Shown in pieces: positions 1-6,932 of a DNA stretch of 12,691 bases. Origin of the DNA: Candidatus Bipolaricaulota bacterium (GTDB taxonomy: Bacteria > Bipolaricaulota > Bipolaricaulia > UBA7950 > UBA9294). Every line of letters starts with the position of its first letter. Position 1 is the stretch's first letter. The notes under the pieces were generated by a model. That model was not told the origin of the DNA, searched no databases, and worked only from the letters and a program-made list of their open reading frames with translations. A program made the position numbers and the translations under genes. The stretch covers positions 1-12,691 of the forward strand of contig JAUWNS010000058.1 in assembly GCA_030612485.1 (NCBI GenBank), in the 5' to 3' direction.

Positions 1-117
1 CCTTCACTCAAAGGGCGGCGCTACTACCGACCGACCGGTCGTGGCCTGGAGAAAGACCTGGCCGAGAGGTTGGAAAGGATCAACAGGGCAAAGGAAAATG
101 AGAGATCGGAAGGTTGA
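1..117 (+). CDS. rarA: RarA-like AAA+ ATPase, C-terminal end only (partial)
   Basis: Frame 1 is open from the window edge to TGA at 115-117 and gives 38 residues beginning PSLKGRRYYRPTGRGLEK and ending in a charged helix (DLAERLERINRAKENER). The pattern 'LKGRRYYxPTxRGxEKxxxERL' matches, from memory, the extreme C-terminus of replication-associated recombination protein A (RarA/MgsA/WRNIP1 family), a clamp-loader-like AAA+ ATPase acting at stalled replication forks. The ATPase core lies outside the window, so the call rests on this tail alone. It precedes acylphosphatase on the same strand with an 88 bp gap that contains low-complexity GATTGA-type sequence and no obvious terminator. Confidence 0.7.
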   Translation, partial: PSLKGRRYYRPTGRGLEKDLAERLERINRAKENERSEG

Positions 118-145
118 ATGATCGGGAGATCGGATGATTGGTAAG

Positions 146-180
146 TCAAATCACTCAATCTCTCACTCGCTAAATCACCC
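146..180. repeat. Low-complexity GATTGA/GAGTGA-type intergenic repeat, copy 1
   Basis: The 88 bp spacer between the rarA tail and acylphosphatase holds degenerate short units (AATCACTCAATCTCTCACTC and neighbours, preceded by GATCGGGAGATCGGATGATTGG). Its reverse complement reads GATTTAGCGAGTGAGAGATTGA, which closely resembles GATTGAGCGAGTGAGTGAGTGA near 9979-10000. The two tracts therefore belong to one family in opposite orientations. I see no gene or terminator in the spacer. Confidence 0.5.
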
Positions 181-205
181 AATCTTCGCCTCTCCACGGT
201 GAATA

Positions 206-475
206 ATGACTGAGCGAGTGCATCTGTTCGTTTCCGGCCGTGTCCAGGGGGTCTTCTTCCGCGTGGATACGCAACGGGAGGCGCGATCCCTGGGCCTTGT
301 CGGGTGGGTGAGAAACCTTCCCGATGGGCGAGTGGAGATCGTGGCGCAGGGGGATGCAGAAGCGGTCCGTGCCCTCGTTGAATGGAGTCACCTCGGCCCA
401 GTTCGAGCCGAGGTGGCGAGTGTCGATATCAATTGGGAGGAAACAGATCCTATAGATGGGTTCTCCATCCGTTGA
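206..475 (+). CDS. acyP: Acylphosphatase
   Basis: This encodes an 89-residue protein, a usual length for acylphosphatases, which are small cytoplasmic enzymes that hydrolyse acyl phosphates such as acetyl phosphate or carbamoyl phosphate. The family signature GRVQGVFFR (residues 11-19) is intact, with Arg19 as the phosphate-binding arginine. [12 protein letters not shown] follows, with Asn37 as the catalytic asparagine that positions water. The C-terminus DGFSIR is typical. ATG at 206 is preceded by a weak GGTGA a few bases upstream. The gene may be co-transcribed with the rarA tail. Its stop codon is 5 bp from the stop of the convergent ligase gene, so there is no room for a separate terminator between them. 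Confidence 0.93.
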   Translation: MTERVHLFVSGRVQGVFFRVDTQREARSLGLVGWVRNLPDGRVEIVAQGDAEAVRALVEWSHLGPVRAEVASVDINWEETDPIDGFSIR

Positions 476-480
476 GTATC

Positions 481-2118
481 TTATACCTTGCTGTATTTAT
501 ACCGCTTGATATCGAGCTTGACGCTCTTCTCGAAGGGCTCGTCGACGAGGGCGATGAGGTCCTTGCTCTTGATCCGTTTGAACATAGCGAGGTTTTCGTT
601 CTTCTCCTTGACTTCCTCCCAAATATGGTCGATCGCAGCCTCGGGGGTGGTGATCTCCAGACCCTTGAGGATCGTCCAATTTGGGTAGATCATCGCTGAT
701 ACAACCGGGCTCCCCTGGCGTTCCCCCTGGTAGACCATGATCTCCTCGATCGCGGGAATGGCCACAAGTTCAAACTCGACCTCTTCGGGGTAGACGTTCT
801 CTCCCGTGTCGAGGACGATCACGTTCTTCGCGCGTCCGGAGAGGAGGAGCCTATCTCCTGTGAAAGAGCCAAGGTCGCCGGTGTGGAACCACCCCTCTGT
901 ATCGATCACCTCGTTGGTCGCTTCGGGGTTCTTGTAATATCCGGCCATGATATTTGGACCTTTCACAACTACCTCGCCGATCCCTTTCTCATCTGGGCGG
1001 TCGATGCGTATACTGATCTCGTCGAGGACGGTCATCCCCGGTTCCTTGGCGAATGCTTCGCTCATAGTGAGGACCGGAGAAGTCTCGGTAAGGCCGTACC
1101 CCTCCATGATCCCAATCCCCATCTTCCGGAAACCGGTCTCGATTTCGGGGCTCAGCGGTGCGCCGCCCGAGGTGAAGAAACGGAAGTCCTTCCCAAATAG
1201 TTTCTTCGTAACCAGTTTGCCCATCAGGGTAGGGGAGAGTTTGTAGATTAACTTCTTCAATAAGCTGCCCTCGATCGAGGTCATCACCTTTCCGTAGAGG
1301 ACGTTGTACAGCTTGGGAACTCCGAGGAGGATCGTCGGACGTGCCTTCAACATTACCTGAGCCAAATTGCGGTCGACTGGGGCATAGGACGTAGTCGCTC
1401 CGGCGAGGATCGGCGTGATGAGGGTGACAGTCAGCCCGTAGATATGGTGCCAGGGGACGATCGTGAGAAACGTGTCGGTCGAGGAGAGGTCGACGGTCTT
1501 GACGCAGGTGAGGGCGTTTGATGCGATGTTCGCGTGAGAGAGCATTGCCCCTTTGGCGTTTCCTGTCGTCCCCGAGGTGTACATGAGGATGGCGAGGTCG
1601 TCCGGACTCACCTCCACCGTGGGGAGCGGCTTGCGTCCGAGGAGGAGGGCATCGAGGAAGAGGACTCCCTCTTTCTCGGGATGATCCCTCGAGATCAGGG
1701 TGAGGTGTGAGAGAGATTCTTCCTTTATCGCCAGGAGATCATCGCTATTCAGCCCGGAGGTGATGACGCTCTTCACCTCGGCCTCGGTGAGGATCCGTTC
1801 GATCTCCTTCTGCTGTAGCTCGGGGTTAAGTGGAACGACGGCCGCCCCACAGCGGAGGATCGCGAAGAAGGCGGTTGCCCACGCGACGCGTGGCTTGGAG
1901 ATAAGCGCAACCTTGTCCCCTTTCTTCACCCCGAGCTTGTCAAGGGCACCAGCGAGGCGGGCGACCATTTCGCCCAGGCGGTTGTAGGAAATCTCGTTTA
2001 GGACCAACTGGATTCCGCGCCCCTTCTTCCGTTCTTTTGGAATCAACATACGCAGAGCGATCGCTTCCTTGTGTGAGGCAACGGAACGATCAAAAATTTC
2101 ATTCAACGTTGGATACAT
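481..2118 (-). CDS. AMP-forming acyl-CoA synthetase-like protein 2 (long-chain FACL family)
   Basis: This is a 545-residue member of the ANL superfamily, whose acyl-CoA synthetases activate a carboxylic acid to acyl-AMP and then to acyl-CoA. Visible motifs are the phosphate loop YTSGTTGNAKG (180-190), PWHHIYGLT (222-230), EGYGLTETSPV (339-349), GWFHTGDLG (409-417) and the hinge GRAKNVIVLDTGENVYPEE (428-446). Oddly, the C-terminal A10 motif, normally PKTxxGKIxR with a catalytic lysine, reads EKSVKLDIKR (530-539), with Asp536 at the lysine position. I chose ATG at 2118 because GGGGGAAGG lies just upstream and MYPTLNEIF parallels the start of its neighbour; the frame extends 37 codons further but without family-like sequence. 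The start overlaps the end of the upstream ligase gene by 20 bp, which suggests translational coupling. Substrate is unknown. Confidence 0.87.
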   Translation of the reverse strand: MYPTLNEIFDRSVASHKEAIALRMLIPKERKKGRGIQLVLNEISYNRLGEMVARLAGALDKLGVKKGDKVALISKPRVAWATAFFAILRCGAAVVPLNPELQQKEIERILTEAEVKSVITSGLNSDDLLAIKEESLSHLTLISRDHPEKEGVLFLDALLLGRKPLPTVEVSPDDLAILMYTSGTTGNAKGAMLSHANIASNALTCVKTVDLSSTDTFLTIVPWHHIYGLTVTLITPILAGATTSYAPVDRNLAQVMLKARPTILLGVPKLYNVLYGKVMTSIEGSLLKKLIYKLSPTLMGKLVTKKLFGKDFRFFTSGGAPLSPEIETGFRKMGIGIMEGYGLTETSPVLTMSEAFAKEPGMTVLDEISIRIDRPDEKGIGEVVVKGPNIMAGYYKNPEATNEVIDTEGWFHTGDLGSFTGDRLLLSGRAKNVIVLDTGENVYPEEVEFELVAIPAIEEIMVYQGERQGSPVVSAMIYPNWTILKGLEITTPEAAIDHIWEEVKEKNENLAMFKRIKSKDLIALVDEPFEKSVKLDIKRYKYSKV

Positions 2119-3709
2119 GGCCTTCCCCCTTGTAAAGATGACGTTTGATGTCCATTGTGCTCGTCTTGGGAAACGTTTCATCGACGAGCAGGACGTCCTC
2201 CTTCCGTCGGATGCGCTTGTGTGGGGCAAGCCGCCCCTGACGCACCTTGATTGCGCCCCAAATTGCCCGCAATGGATCAGCGGAATAACCGTCCTGATTA
2301 AGTACCTCCTTGTTCGGGTAGATCACTGCTTGCACTACTTCCTGACCATTGAGCGTGCCGCCTCGAACGAGCACTTCTTCGACGTACGGGATGCGTGAAA
2401 GCTCCCATTCCACCTCTTCCGGATATACATTTTTTCCGCTCTCCAGGACGATCACATGCTTTGCCCGTCCCTTGAGGTAAATGTCGCTATCGTCATCGAT
2501 AACTGCCAGATCGCCGGTGTGGAACCATCCATCTTCATCGATTACTTCGCTCGTTGCCCCTCCATTTTCATAGTAGCCCTGCATGACAACTGGGCCGTGC
2601 ACGAGGAGTTCACCAACCCCGTCGTCACGCACGTCGATAAGCTGCGTCTTAGCTCCGGGAATAGGGGCGCCGACCGATCCTGCTTTACGTGAGAAAGGGT
2701 CGCAGAAGCAGACGACGGGGGACGTCTCGGTGAGTCCGTATCCTTCGAGGAGGCCGATCCCCAGCCTGCGGAATCCGAGGGCGACCTTGGGGTCGAGGGG
2801 TGCGGAGCCAGAGATAAAGAAGCGCAACCTCCCACCGGTCAGAGATTGCTTGACCTTCTTTCCGACGACGCGCGGAGCGATGGCCAGGCTGATTCGTCCG
2901 ACGAGCGTGGAGCGGATCTGCGCCAGTAGCTTCTCGTACATCGCATGGTACAGTTTGGGAACACCGGTGAAGATGGTGACACCGTTCTTCTTCATGAGCT
3001 GAGCGATCGAACGATAGTCATCGGTGTACATGGCGAGCGCACCGGTGTACATGGGGAGAAGAAGGGCCGTTGTCAGGCCGAGGATGTGGTGCCAGGGGGC
3101 GATCGACAGGAAGGCATCCTGCTCTGTAATTGGCATCACCTTGATGCACCCTTCGATGTCGGCGGTGATGTTACCGTGGCTCAACAGAACCCCCTTTGCT
3201 CCGCCCGTTGTGCCTGATGTGTATGCGAGAATGGCTATGTCCTTCTCGTCGATCTCCACCTGCGGCGGGGTCCCATCAAGGAGGAGCGATGAGAACGGCG
3301 TTCCCTGATTGCCGTCGTCGAAGTTGATACGGTCGATACCCTCCTTCGGGAGTCGCTCGAACAGCTCCTCGGGGGCAAAGATGGTCTTTGCCCCAGACCG
3401 GTCGAGTATGCCCGCTATCTCAGACTTGGTCAGGGTGGGATCGACAGGGATGACCCAGCCGCCGAGGCGAGTGACCGCCAGCAGCGAAGCAGCAAAACGG
3501 ATACGAGGGCGAGACATGATCGCCACCTTGTCGCGCTTAGAGATCCCCCTCTTCGCTAGTCCGACGGCGAGGTTGCTCGCCATCTGGTCAAGCTCACGGT
3601 ACGTGACCTCCTGCGGCTCTTGCGGCTTCTCTCGCGTGTTCCTTATTGCTATCCTATCGGGAAAACGCGTTAACGTGTGGGAAAAGAACTCCGGGATGGG
3701 CATGTACAC
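2099..3709 (-). CDS. AMP-forming acyl-CoA synthetase-like protein 1 (long-chain FACL family)
   Basis: This 536-residue ANL-superfamily protein is clearly paralogous to the next gene. Shared blocks include PWHHI-GLT, GVPKLY, RFF-SG-APL, EGYGLTETSPV, GWFHTGDL, GRAK-VIVL-G-NVYPEEVE and DIKR, consistent with tandem duplication followed by divergence. The phosphate loop YTSGTTGGAKG is at 163-173, EGYGLTETSP at 322-331 and the TGD aspartate at 400. The A10 region is FPKTSTMDIKR (513-523), so the usual catalytic lysine is Asp520, as in its neighbour. The start is GTG at 3709: GGAGGT lies 9 bases upstream, whereas the in-frame ATG two codons later would be 15 bases away. The gene begins 7 bp after trxB, whose TAA stop overlaps this ribosome-binding site. 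No signal peptide is visible, so a cytoplasmic or peripheral-membrane location is likely. Confidence 0.87.
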   Translation of the reverse strand: MYMPIPEFFSHTLTRFPDRIAIRNTREKPQEPQEVTYRELDQMASNLAVGLAKRGISKRDKVAIMSRPRIRFAASLLAVTRLGGWVIPVDPTLTKSEIAGILDRSGAKTIFAPEELFERLPKEGIDRINFDDGNQGTPFSSLLLDGTPPQVEIDEKDIAILAYTSGTTGGAKGVLLSHGNITADIEGCIKVMPITEQDAFLSIAPWHHILGLTTALLLPMYTGALAMYTDDYRSIAQLMKKNGVTIFTGVPKLYHAMYEKLLAQIRSTLVGRISLAIAPRVVGKKVKQSLTGGRLRFFISGSAPLDPKVALGFRRLGIGLLEGYGLTETSPVVCFCDPFSRKAGSVGAPIPGAKTQLIDVRDDGVGELLVHGPVVMQGYYENGGATSEVIDEDGWFHTGDLAVIDDDSDIYLKGRAKHVIVLESGKNVYPEEVEWELSRIPYVEEVLVRGGTLNGQEVVQAVIYPNKEVLNQDGYSADPLRAIWGAIKVRQGRLAPHKRIRRKEDVLLVDETFPKTSTMDIKRHLYKGEGHVSNVE

Positions 3710-3716
3710 TATGAAA

Positions 3717-4679
3717 TTACCTCCGCTCGGCTAGATACTTTTCAACTTCGATGGCGGCGATCGCCCCGTCAGCAGCAGCGATGACAGCCTGGGCGTAACG
3801 GCTCGTTCCGACGCGGACGTCTCCCGCGGCGAAGACGCCATATAGATTGGTCTGTAGATGATCGTCGGCGATGACGTACCCTTGTTCGTCGAGCGCCACC
3901 GTTCCTTGAAGGAAACCGGTGTCGGGAATGTGTCCGATATTGACGAACAGCCCCTCTGTCTCAGCCTCTTCAATCTCCCCGGTTCCGAGGTCCTTCAGTA
4001 TGACGCCGGTGATACGATCCTCACCCACGATCTTCTCCACCACCTTGTTCCACAGGAAATGGATCTTCGGGTTCTCCTGCGCCTCTTTGCGCATGATCGG
4101 CGAGGCGCGCAGAGCATGCGGATCATCCTGAGGATGGCGGATCACAATCCCCACCGACTCTGCAAATTTGGTGAGGAAGATCGCCTCGGTCAGGCCGGAG
4201 TCACCCGCTCCGATCTCGAGGATCTTCTTCCCTTGAAAGAAGTAACCGTCGCACGTGGCACAGTAGGAGACACCCTTTCCCTTGAGGCGCTTCGCCCCAT
4301 CGATCGAAAGCTCGCGCGGGTGTGATCCGCTCGCTATGATCACCGCGCGTGCCGCGTACTCCTTTCCCATCCCTTTGATCCGGTACCGACCATCCACGGG
4401 CTCGATCCCACTTACCTCATCGAGGTCGATCTCAGCGCCAAACCGTTCGGCTTGACCGCGCATCCGGCTCATCAGTTCTTGTCCGGCAATCTTCTCCTCG
4501 AAACCGGGGAAGTTCTCGATGTAGTCGGTCTCGTTTAACTGGCCTCCGGGAAGCCCCTTCTCGATAACGAGTGTTTTGAGGAGGGCGCGACCGGCGTAGA
4601 TCGCGGCGGTCAGCCCTGCAGGGCCAGCCCCGATGATCACAATATCGTATTCTATCGGTTCTTTCATGACGGGTACCAT
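3717..4679 (-). CDS. trxB: Thioredoxin reductase-like flavoprotein with atypical NAD(P)H site
   Basis: This is a 320-residue protein of the low-molecular-weight thioredoxin reductase family, which passes electrons through FAD and a redox disulfide to thioredoxin-like partners. The FAD-binding GAGPAG is at 17-22, LPGGQLNETDYIENFPGF at 43-60, the redox pair CATC at Cys140/Cys143 followed by DGYF, and the second FAD motif GVFAAGDVR at 281-289. The nucleotide-binding half is unusual: the usual GGGDSA reads GAGDSG (157-162), and the HRRxxxR motif that recognises the NADPH 2'-phosphate is replaced by IRHPQDDPHALRAS (180-193). The enzyme may therefore prefer NADH or another donor (inference). ATG at 4679 lies 12 bp after xseB; neither it nor the ATG at 4667 has a clear Shine-Dalgarno, so the exact start is uncertain. 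It is the third gene of the cluster. Confidence 0.88.
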   Translation of the reverse strand: MVPVMKEPIEYDIVIIGAGPAGLTAAIYAGRALLKTLVIEKGLPGGQLNETDYIENFPGFEEKIAGQELMSRMRGQAERFGAEIDLDEVSGIEPVDGRYRIKGMGKEYAARAVIIASGSHPRELSIDGAKRLKGKGVSYCATCDGYFFQGKKILEIGAGDSGLTEAIFLTKFAESVGIVIRHPQDDPHALRASPIMRKEAQENPKIHFLWNKVVEKIVGEDRITGVILKDLGTGEIEEAETEGLFVNIGHIPDTGFLQGTVALDEQGYVIADDHLQTNLYGVFAAGDVRVGTSRYAQAVIAAADGAIAAIEVEKYLAERR

Positions 4680-4691
4680 TATAAATGAGAA

Positions 4692-4907
4692 CTATTGGAG
4701 GTCAAAATCCTGGAGCGAGAAGGTCTCCTTTGCCCCGTCGATCACCTGGGTGACCTTCAATCTTGCTCGGTCGAGCTCGTCCTTGATCTTCTTGGCGAGG
4801 GAGAGAGCCTCCTCGAAGAGCGATAGAGCAACCTCCAAGGGGAGATCGTCCGCTTCGAGGCGTTTTGTCATCTCTTCGAGGTTCTTTAGATCGGTATCAA
4901 TCGGCAA
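4692..4907 (-). CDS. xseB: Exodeoxyribonuclease VII small subunit
   Basis: This 71-residue acidic helical protein has the XseB pattern: LKNLEEMTKRLEADDLPLE, then ALSLFEEALSLAKKIKDEL, a two-helix arrangement. Several small subunits bind each large subunit of exonuclease VII, which degrades single-stranded DNA from both ends in repair. The start codon is TTG at 4907, with a strong AAGGAGGTGA six bases upstream and within the end of xseA; the ribosome-binding site decides the start. It overlaps xseA by 11 bp, in the usual xseA-xseB order, implying coupled translation. Confidence 0.93.
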   Translation of the reverse strand: MPIDTDLKNLEEMTKRLEADDLPLEVALSLFEEALSLAKKIKDELDRARLKVTQVIDGAKETFSLQDFDLQ

Positions 4908-6123
4908 TTTTCTTCACCTCCTTGACTCGGGAGAGGATAGTCGTTCGAAGCAATCTGGTCTCGATGTCGTCACCAGGTAAGAGCGCTCCTCCATCCCTCA
5001 GCGGCCTTGTCTCACCTTGAATAAAAGTGAGGGAATAGCCACGGCGAAGGGGGAGGTTAGGATCGCATAGTTGTAGGATCCCTTCAAGGTTCTCTTCCTT
5101 TTGCACGCGCTCCTTCAATGCTCCCTTGGTCGATCGGAGGAGCCGCTCCAGAGAGATATCGAGGCGCTGGTTCAGCGTATCGACCTTTCGAGCGGGGATG
5201 CGAAATAGATATCCCTTCAGGCTCGTGGTGAGAACGCGGTCCCGCTGGTCGAGGAGGGTACGCATACGCCGCAGACTCTGCCGAAAGATGGCGGTGACAA
5301 GGGACAGGATCTCTGAGCGATCGGGGATGATGAGTTCCGCGGCAGCCGAGGGAGTGGGAGCGCGTAGGTCAGCAACGAAATCGGAGATAACAAAGTCGAT
5401 CTCGTGCCCGACCGCCGAGACTACAGGGATCTCGCAGGCAAAGATCGCCCGTGCTACCCCCTCATCGTTGAACACGGCGAGGTCTTCGAGAGATCCTCCC
5501 CCGCGTCCGGTGATCAATAGGTCTAGAAGAAGATGAGTGCTGCTGAACGCCTTCGCCTGCCCAATTGCCGCGACTATCTCTTCGGCGGCCGCCTTGCCCT
5601 GCACCGAGCTTCCGAAGAGGTAGACCTCTACCAACGGCCAACGGCGCTCGAGAACCGACAGGATATCACGAATTGCCGCCCCGGTTGGGGAGGTAACAAC
5701 ACCGATCCGTTTGGGAAACTGAGGGAAAGACCTCTTATGGCTCTCGTCGAACAATCCTTCCGCCTTCAGTTTCTTCTTCAACTGCTCGAAGGAGAGCTGC
5801 AGACTCCCCACACCTGCCAGTTGGATAAGGGAAACGATGAACTGGTAGCGGCCGCGGGGTTCGTAGAGGGTCAGCCTTCCGTAGGCGATGATCTCCATCC
5901 CGTTCTCGACTATCGGGGTGGGAAGGAGGGCAGAGCGTCCCTTGAAGCGGACTGCGGAGATCTCCGCTTTTGAGTCTTTCAGCGTGAAGTAGAGGTGTCC
6001 GGAGGGGGCACGGGTAAAGTTCGAAACCTCCCCTTGGAGCCAGATGGGACCGATCTCCTGTTCAAGGATCCCTCTCGCCTTCTTGTTCAACTCCGAGATG
6101 GTGTAGATGTGTTCTTTGCTCAT
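4897..6123 (-). CDS. xseA: Exodeoxyribonuclease VII large subunit
   Basis: This 408-residue protein matches XseA throughout. It has an N-terminal OB-fold (about 1-100: IYTISELNKKARGILE, IWLQGEVSNFTRAPSGHLYF) and a catalytic domain with RIGVVTSPTGAAIRDIL (139-155), GRGGGSLEDL (207-216), AVGHEIDFVISDFVADLRA (237-255) and PTPSAAAEL, then a helical C-terminal region. It is slightly shorter than the E. coli enzyme (about 450 residues). The enzyme with XseB is a cytoplasmic single-strand-specific exonuclease used in mismatch repair and recombination. The ATG at 6123 fits the conserved N-terminus, but the nearest Shine-Dalgarno-like run (AAGGGGAG) lies about 17 bases upstream, so initiation is weak or leaderless. 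It is the first gene of the five-gene minus-strand cluster. Confidence 0.95.
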   Translation of the reverse strand: MSKEHIYTISELNKKARGILEQEIGPIWLQGEVSNFTRAPSGHLYFTLKDSKAEISAVRFKGRSALLPTPIVENGMEIIAYGRLTLYEPRGRYQFIVSLIQLAGVGSLQLSFEQLKKKLKAEGLFDESHKRSFPQFPKRIGVVTSPTGAAIRDILSVLERRWPLVEVYLFGSSVQGKAAAEEIVAAIGQAKAFSSTHLLLDLLITGRGGGSLEDLAVFNDEGVARAIFACEIPVVSAVGHEIDFVISDFVADLRAPTPSAAAELIIPDRSEILSLVTAIFRQSLRRMRTLLDQRDRVLTTSLKGYLFRIPARKVDTLNQRLDISLERLLRSTKGALKERVQKEENLEGILQLCDPNLPLRRGYSLTFIQGETRPLRDGGALLPGDDIETRLLRTTILSRVKEVKKIAD

Positions 6124-6173
6124 CGCGGGTAGAGTTTAGCTCCCCTTGCCGAAAAAGCGAAAGAGGCGCATTC

Positions 6174-6201
6174 TCTCTACGTGCGGAGCATGTTACGTAA
6201 A
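6174..6201 (-). promoter_or_regulatory. Possible promoter of the xseA cluster
   Basis: On the minus strand, TTTACG (6196-6201) and TAGAGA (6174-6179) lie 16 bp apart, about 50 bp upstream of the xseA start. The -10 is poor. An alternative is TAAACT nine bases before the ATG with a weak -35 (TTCGCT, 17 bp away). The -35 of the first candidate coincides with one edge of the dispersed repeat at 6196-6278. I cannot decide between them. Confidence 0.3.
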
Positions 6202-6278
6202 CCTTTTTTACTGCTCGTCTTTAAGTTCAAACCCTAGTTTCAAGCATTTTACCGCGGAGGGCGCAAAGATCGCTGAGA
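6196..6278 (+). repeat. Dispersed intergenic repeat, A arm, copy 1
   Basis: The core ACCCTAGTTTCAAGCATTTT followed by ACCGCGGAGGGCGC (6231-6264) matches the reverse complement of 10141-10174 at about 31 of 34 positions. Similarity continues outward: CGTAAACCTTTTTTACTGCT (6196-6215) against CGTGAACATTTTCTACTGCT on the minus strand at 10186-10205 (17 of 20). The two copies are inverted relative to each other and about 3.9 kb apart. No coding potential is apparent. Confidence 0.8.
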
Positions 6279-6303
6279 TGAAGCGTTAAGGTTTTCATTC
6301 CAC

Positions 6304-6330
6304 CTCTGCGTGCTCCGCGTTCTCGGCGGT
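6304..6330 (-). repeat. Dispersed intergenic repeat, B arm (GCGGAGCACGCAGAG type), copy 1
   Basis: On the minus strand this reads ACCGCCGAGA followed by ACGCGGAGCACGCAGAG. It matches 9938-9964 on the plus strand at 24 of 27 positions, the last 17 identical. It faces the ACCGCGGAGGGCGC end of the A arm at 6251-6264, with which it forms an imperfect inverted repeat (11 of 14) around a 39 bp interior. Short repeats of this type occur in intergenic DNA of many environmental bacterial genomes (general knowledge). Confidence 0.75.
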
Positions 6331-6570
6331 ACAAGCTTCTGTTTTGCGGCTTGAGAGAGTGAAACGAACGAGCGAGAGAAAAGGCTTATAACTCTCGCAA
6401 AGACGCAGAGATCGCAAAGGAAAGCGTTGAAATGTGGAAAAGAATAAGAACAAAAAGCCTTTCTTAGCGACTCTGTACATTGCTTGGAGCGTGAGGAGCA
6501 CCTTTTGTGCACGATCAACACGATGTGACGTCGCAATAAGAAGGCGGGAACTCTCCCTATTAAAGAATAT

Positions 6571-6605
6571 CCGGCCTCTCCGCTAATAGAAAGCGAAGAG
6601 GCCGG
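6571..6605 (-). terminator. Hairpin, probable terminator of the RHH gene
   Basis: A perfect 9 bp outer stem, CCGGCCTCT pairing with AGAGGCCGG, encloses a second 4 bp stem, CGCT with AGCG. It lies about 30 bp beyond the RHH stop codon. On the minus strand it is followed by ATATTCTTTAAT, which is only moderately U-rich, so termination efficiency is uncertain. Confidence 0.55.
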
Positions 6606-6635
6606 ACATCCACTCGGCCTAGCATGTAAGGAGGG

Positions 6636-6806
6636 TCATTTCTTCTCTTCTCTGGATAGATATTCTAAGATTGCCTCTACAACTAGATAGTTGATCGAGC
6701 GATCTTTCTTGGCACCGAGCCGAATCAAACGCTCGACGGGTCGTTCTTCCATCTTCTTCTGTGGAATATATATCGAGATTTTATCAAGCATCTTCTTCTC
6801 AGCCAT
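6636..6806 (-). CDS. Small ribbon-helix-helix-like DNA-binding protein
   Basis: This encodes a 56-residue protein beginning MAEKKMLDKISIYIPQ. A short beta strand (KISIYIP) is followed by two predicted helices (RPVERLIRLGAKKDRS and NYLVVEAILEYLSREE), the layout of CopG/Arc-type ribbon-helix-helix regulators, which bind DNA as dimers through the strand. The open frame extends upstream to 6893. I chose the ATG at 6806 because AGGGGTGA lies five bases before it and a good promoter (6832-6860) overlaps the longer frame. The gene stands alone: it is flanked by its own promoter and terminator, with no toxin-like partner beside it. It could be an orphan regulator or an antitoxin remnant. The fold call comes from pattern only. 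Confidence 0.72.
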   Translation of the reverse strand: MAEKKMLDKISIYIPQKKMEERPVERLIRLGAKKDRSINYLVVEAILEYLSREEKK

Positions 6807-6831
6807 CTCTTTCACCCCTTTTTCAGCTTTC

Positions 6832-6860
6832 ATTCTATCCGATAAAGCAAGGAATGTAAA
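6832..6860 (-). promoter_or_regulatory. Promoter of the RHH gene
   Basis: On the minus strand TTTACA (6855-6860) and TAGAAT (6832-6837) are separated by exactly 17 bp, close to the sigma-70 consensus. Transcription would begin near 6825, giving a leader of about 19 bases that contains the AGGGGTGA ribosome-binding site of the start at 6806. Confidence 0.7.
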
Positions 6861-6932
6861 GACGCTTGGAGTATCCGTGCTCTCATCCGCCAAATGGTGC
6901 TGAAGAATTATCCCAATGCTACAGATCGACCA

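Larger units (their letters stand above)
6124..6635. other. Gene-poor repeat-rich spacer
   Basis: This 512 bp stretch contains no gene I accept. It holds the possible xseA promoter, one copy of a composite dispersed repeat (6196-6330), a related CGCAAAGACGCAGAG-type tract (about 6391-6425), a short GTGCAC-based inverted repeat (about 6498-6513) and a strong hairpin at 6571-6605. Two small minus-strand frames here translate the repeat as AENAEHAE-like peptides and look spurious. The remainder (about 6430-6570) shows nothing I recognise. Confidence 0.6.

Noticed and set aside
2119..2229. N-terminal 37-residue extension of the second ligase
   Set aside because: It lies inside the upstream ligase gene in another frame, resembles nothing in the family, and a good ribosome-binding site precedes the ATG at 2118.
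6249..6536. Two minus-strand open frames (6249-6536 and 6295-6501) in the repeat spacer
   Set aside because: Their translations include the AENAEHAE-like peptide produced by the GCGGAGCACGCAGAG repeat. They overlap each other in different frames, lack ribosome-binding sites and have no family resemblance.
6807..6893. Longer N-terminus of the RHH protein
   Set aside because: A near-consensus promoter (6832-6860) overlaps this part of the frame, and the ribosome-binding site points to the ATG at 6806.
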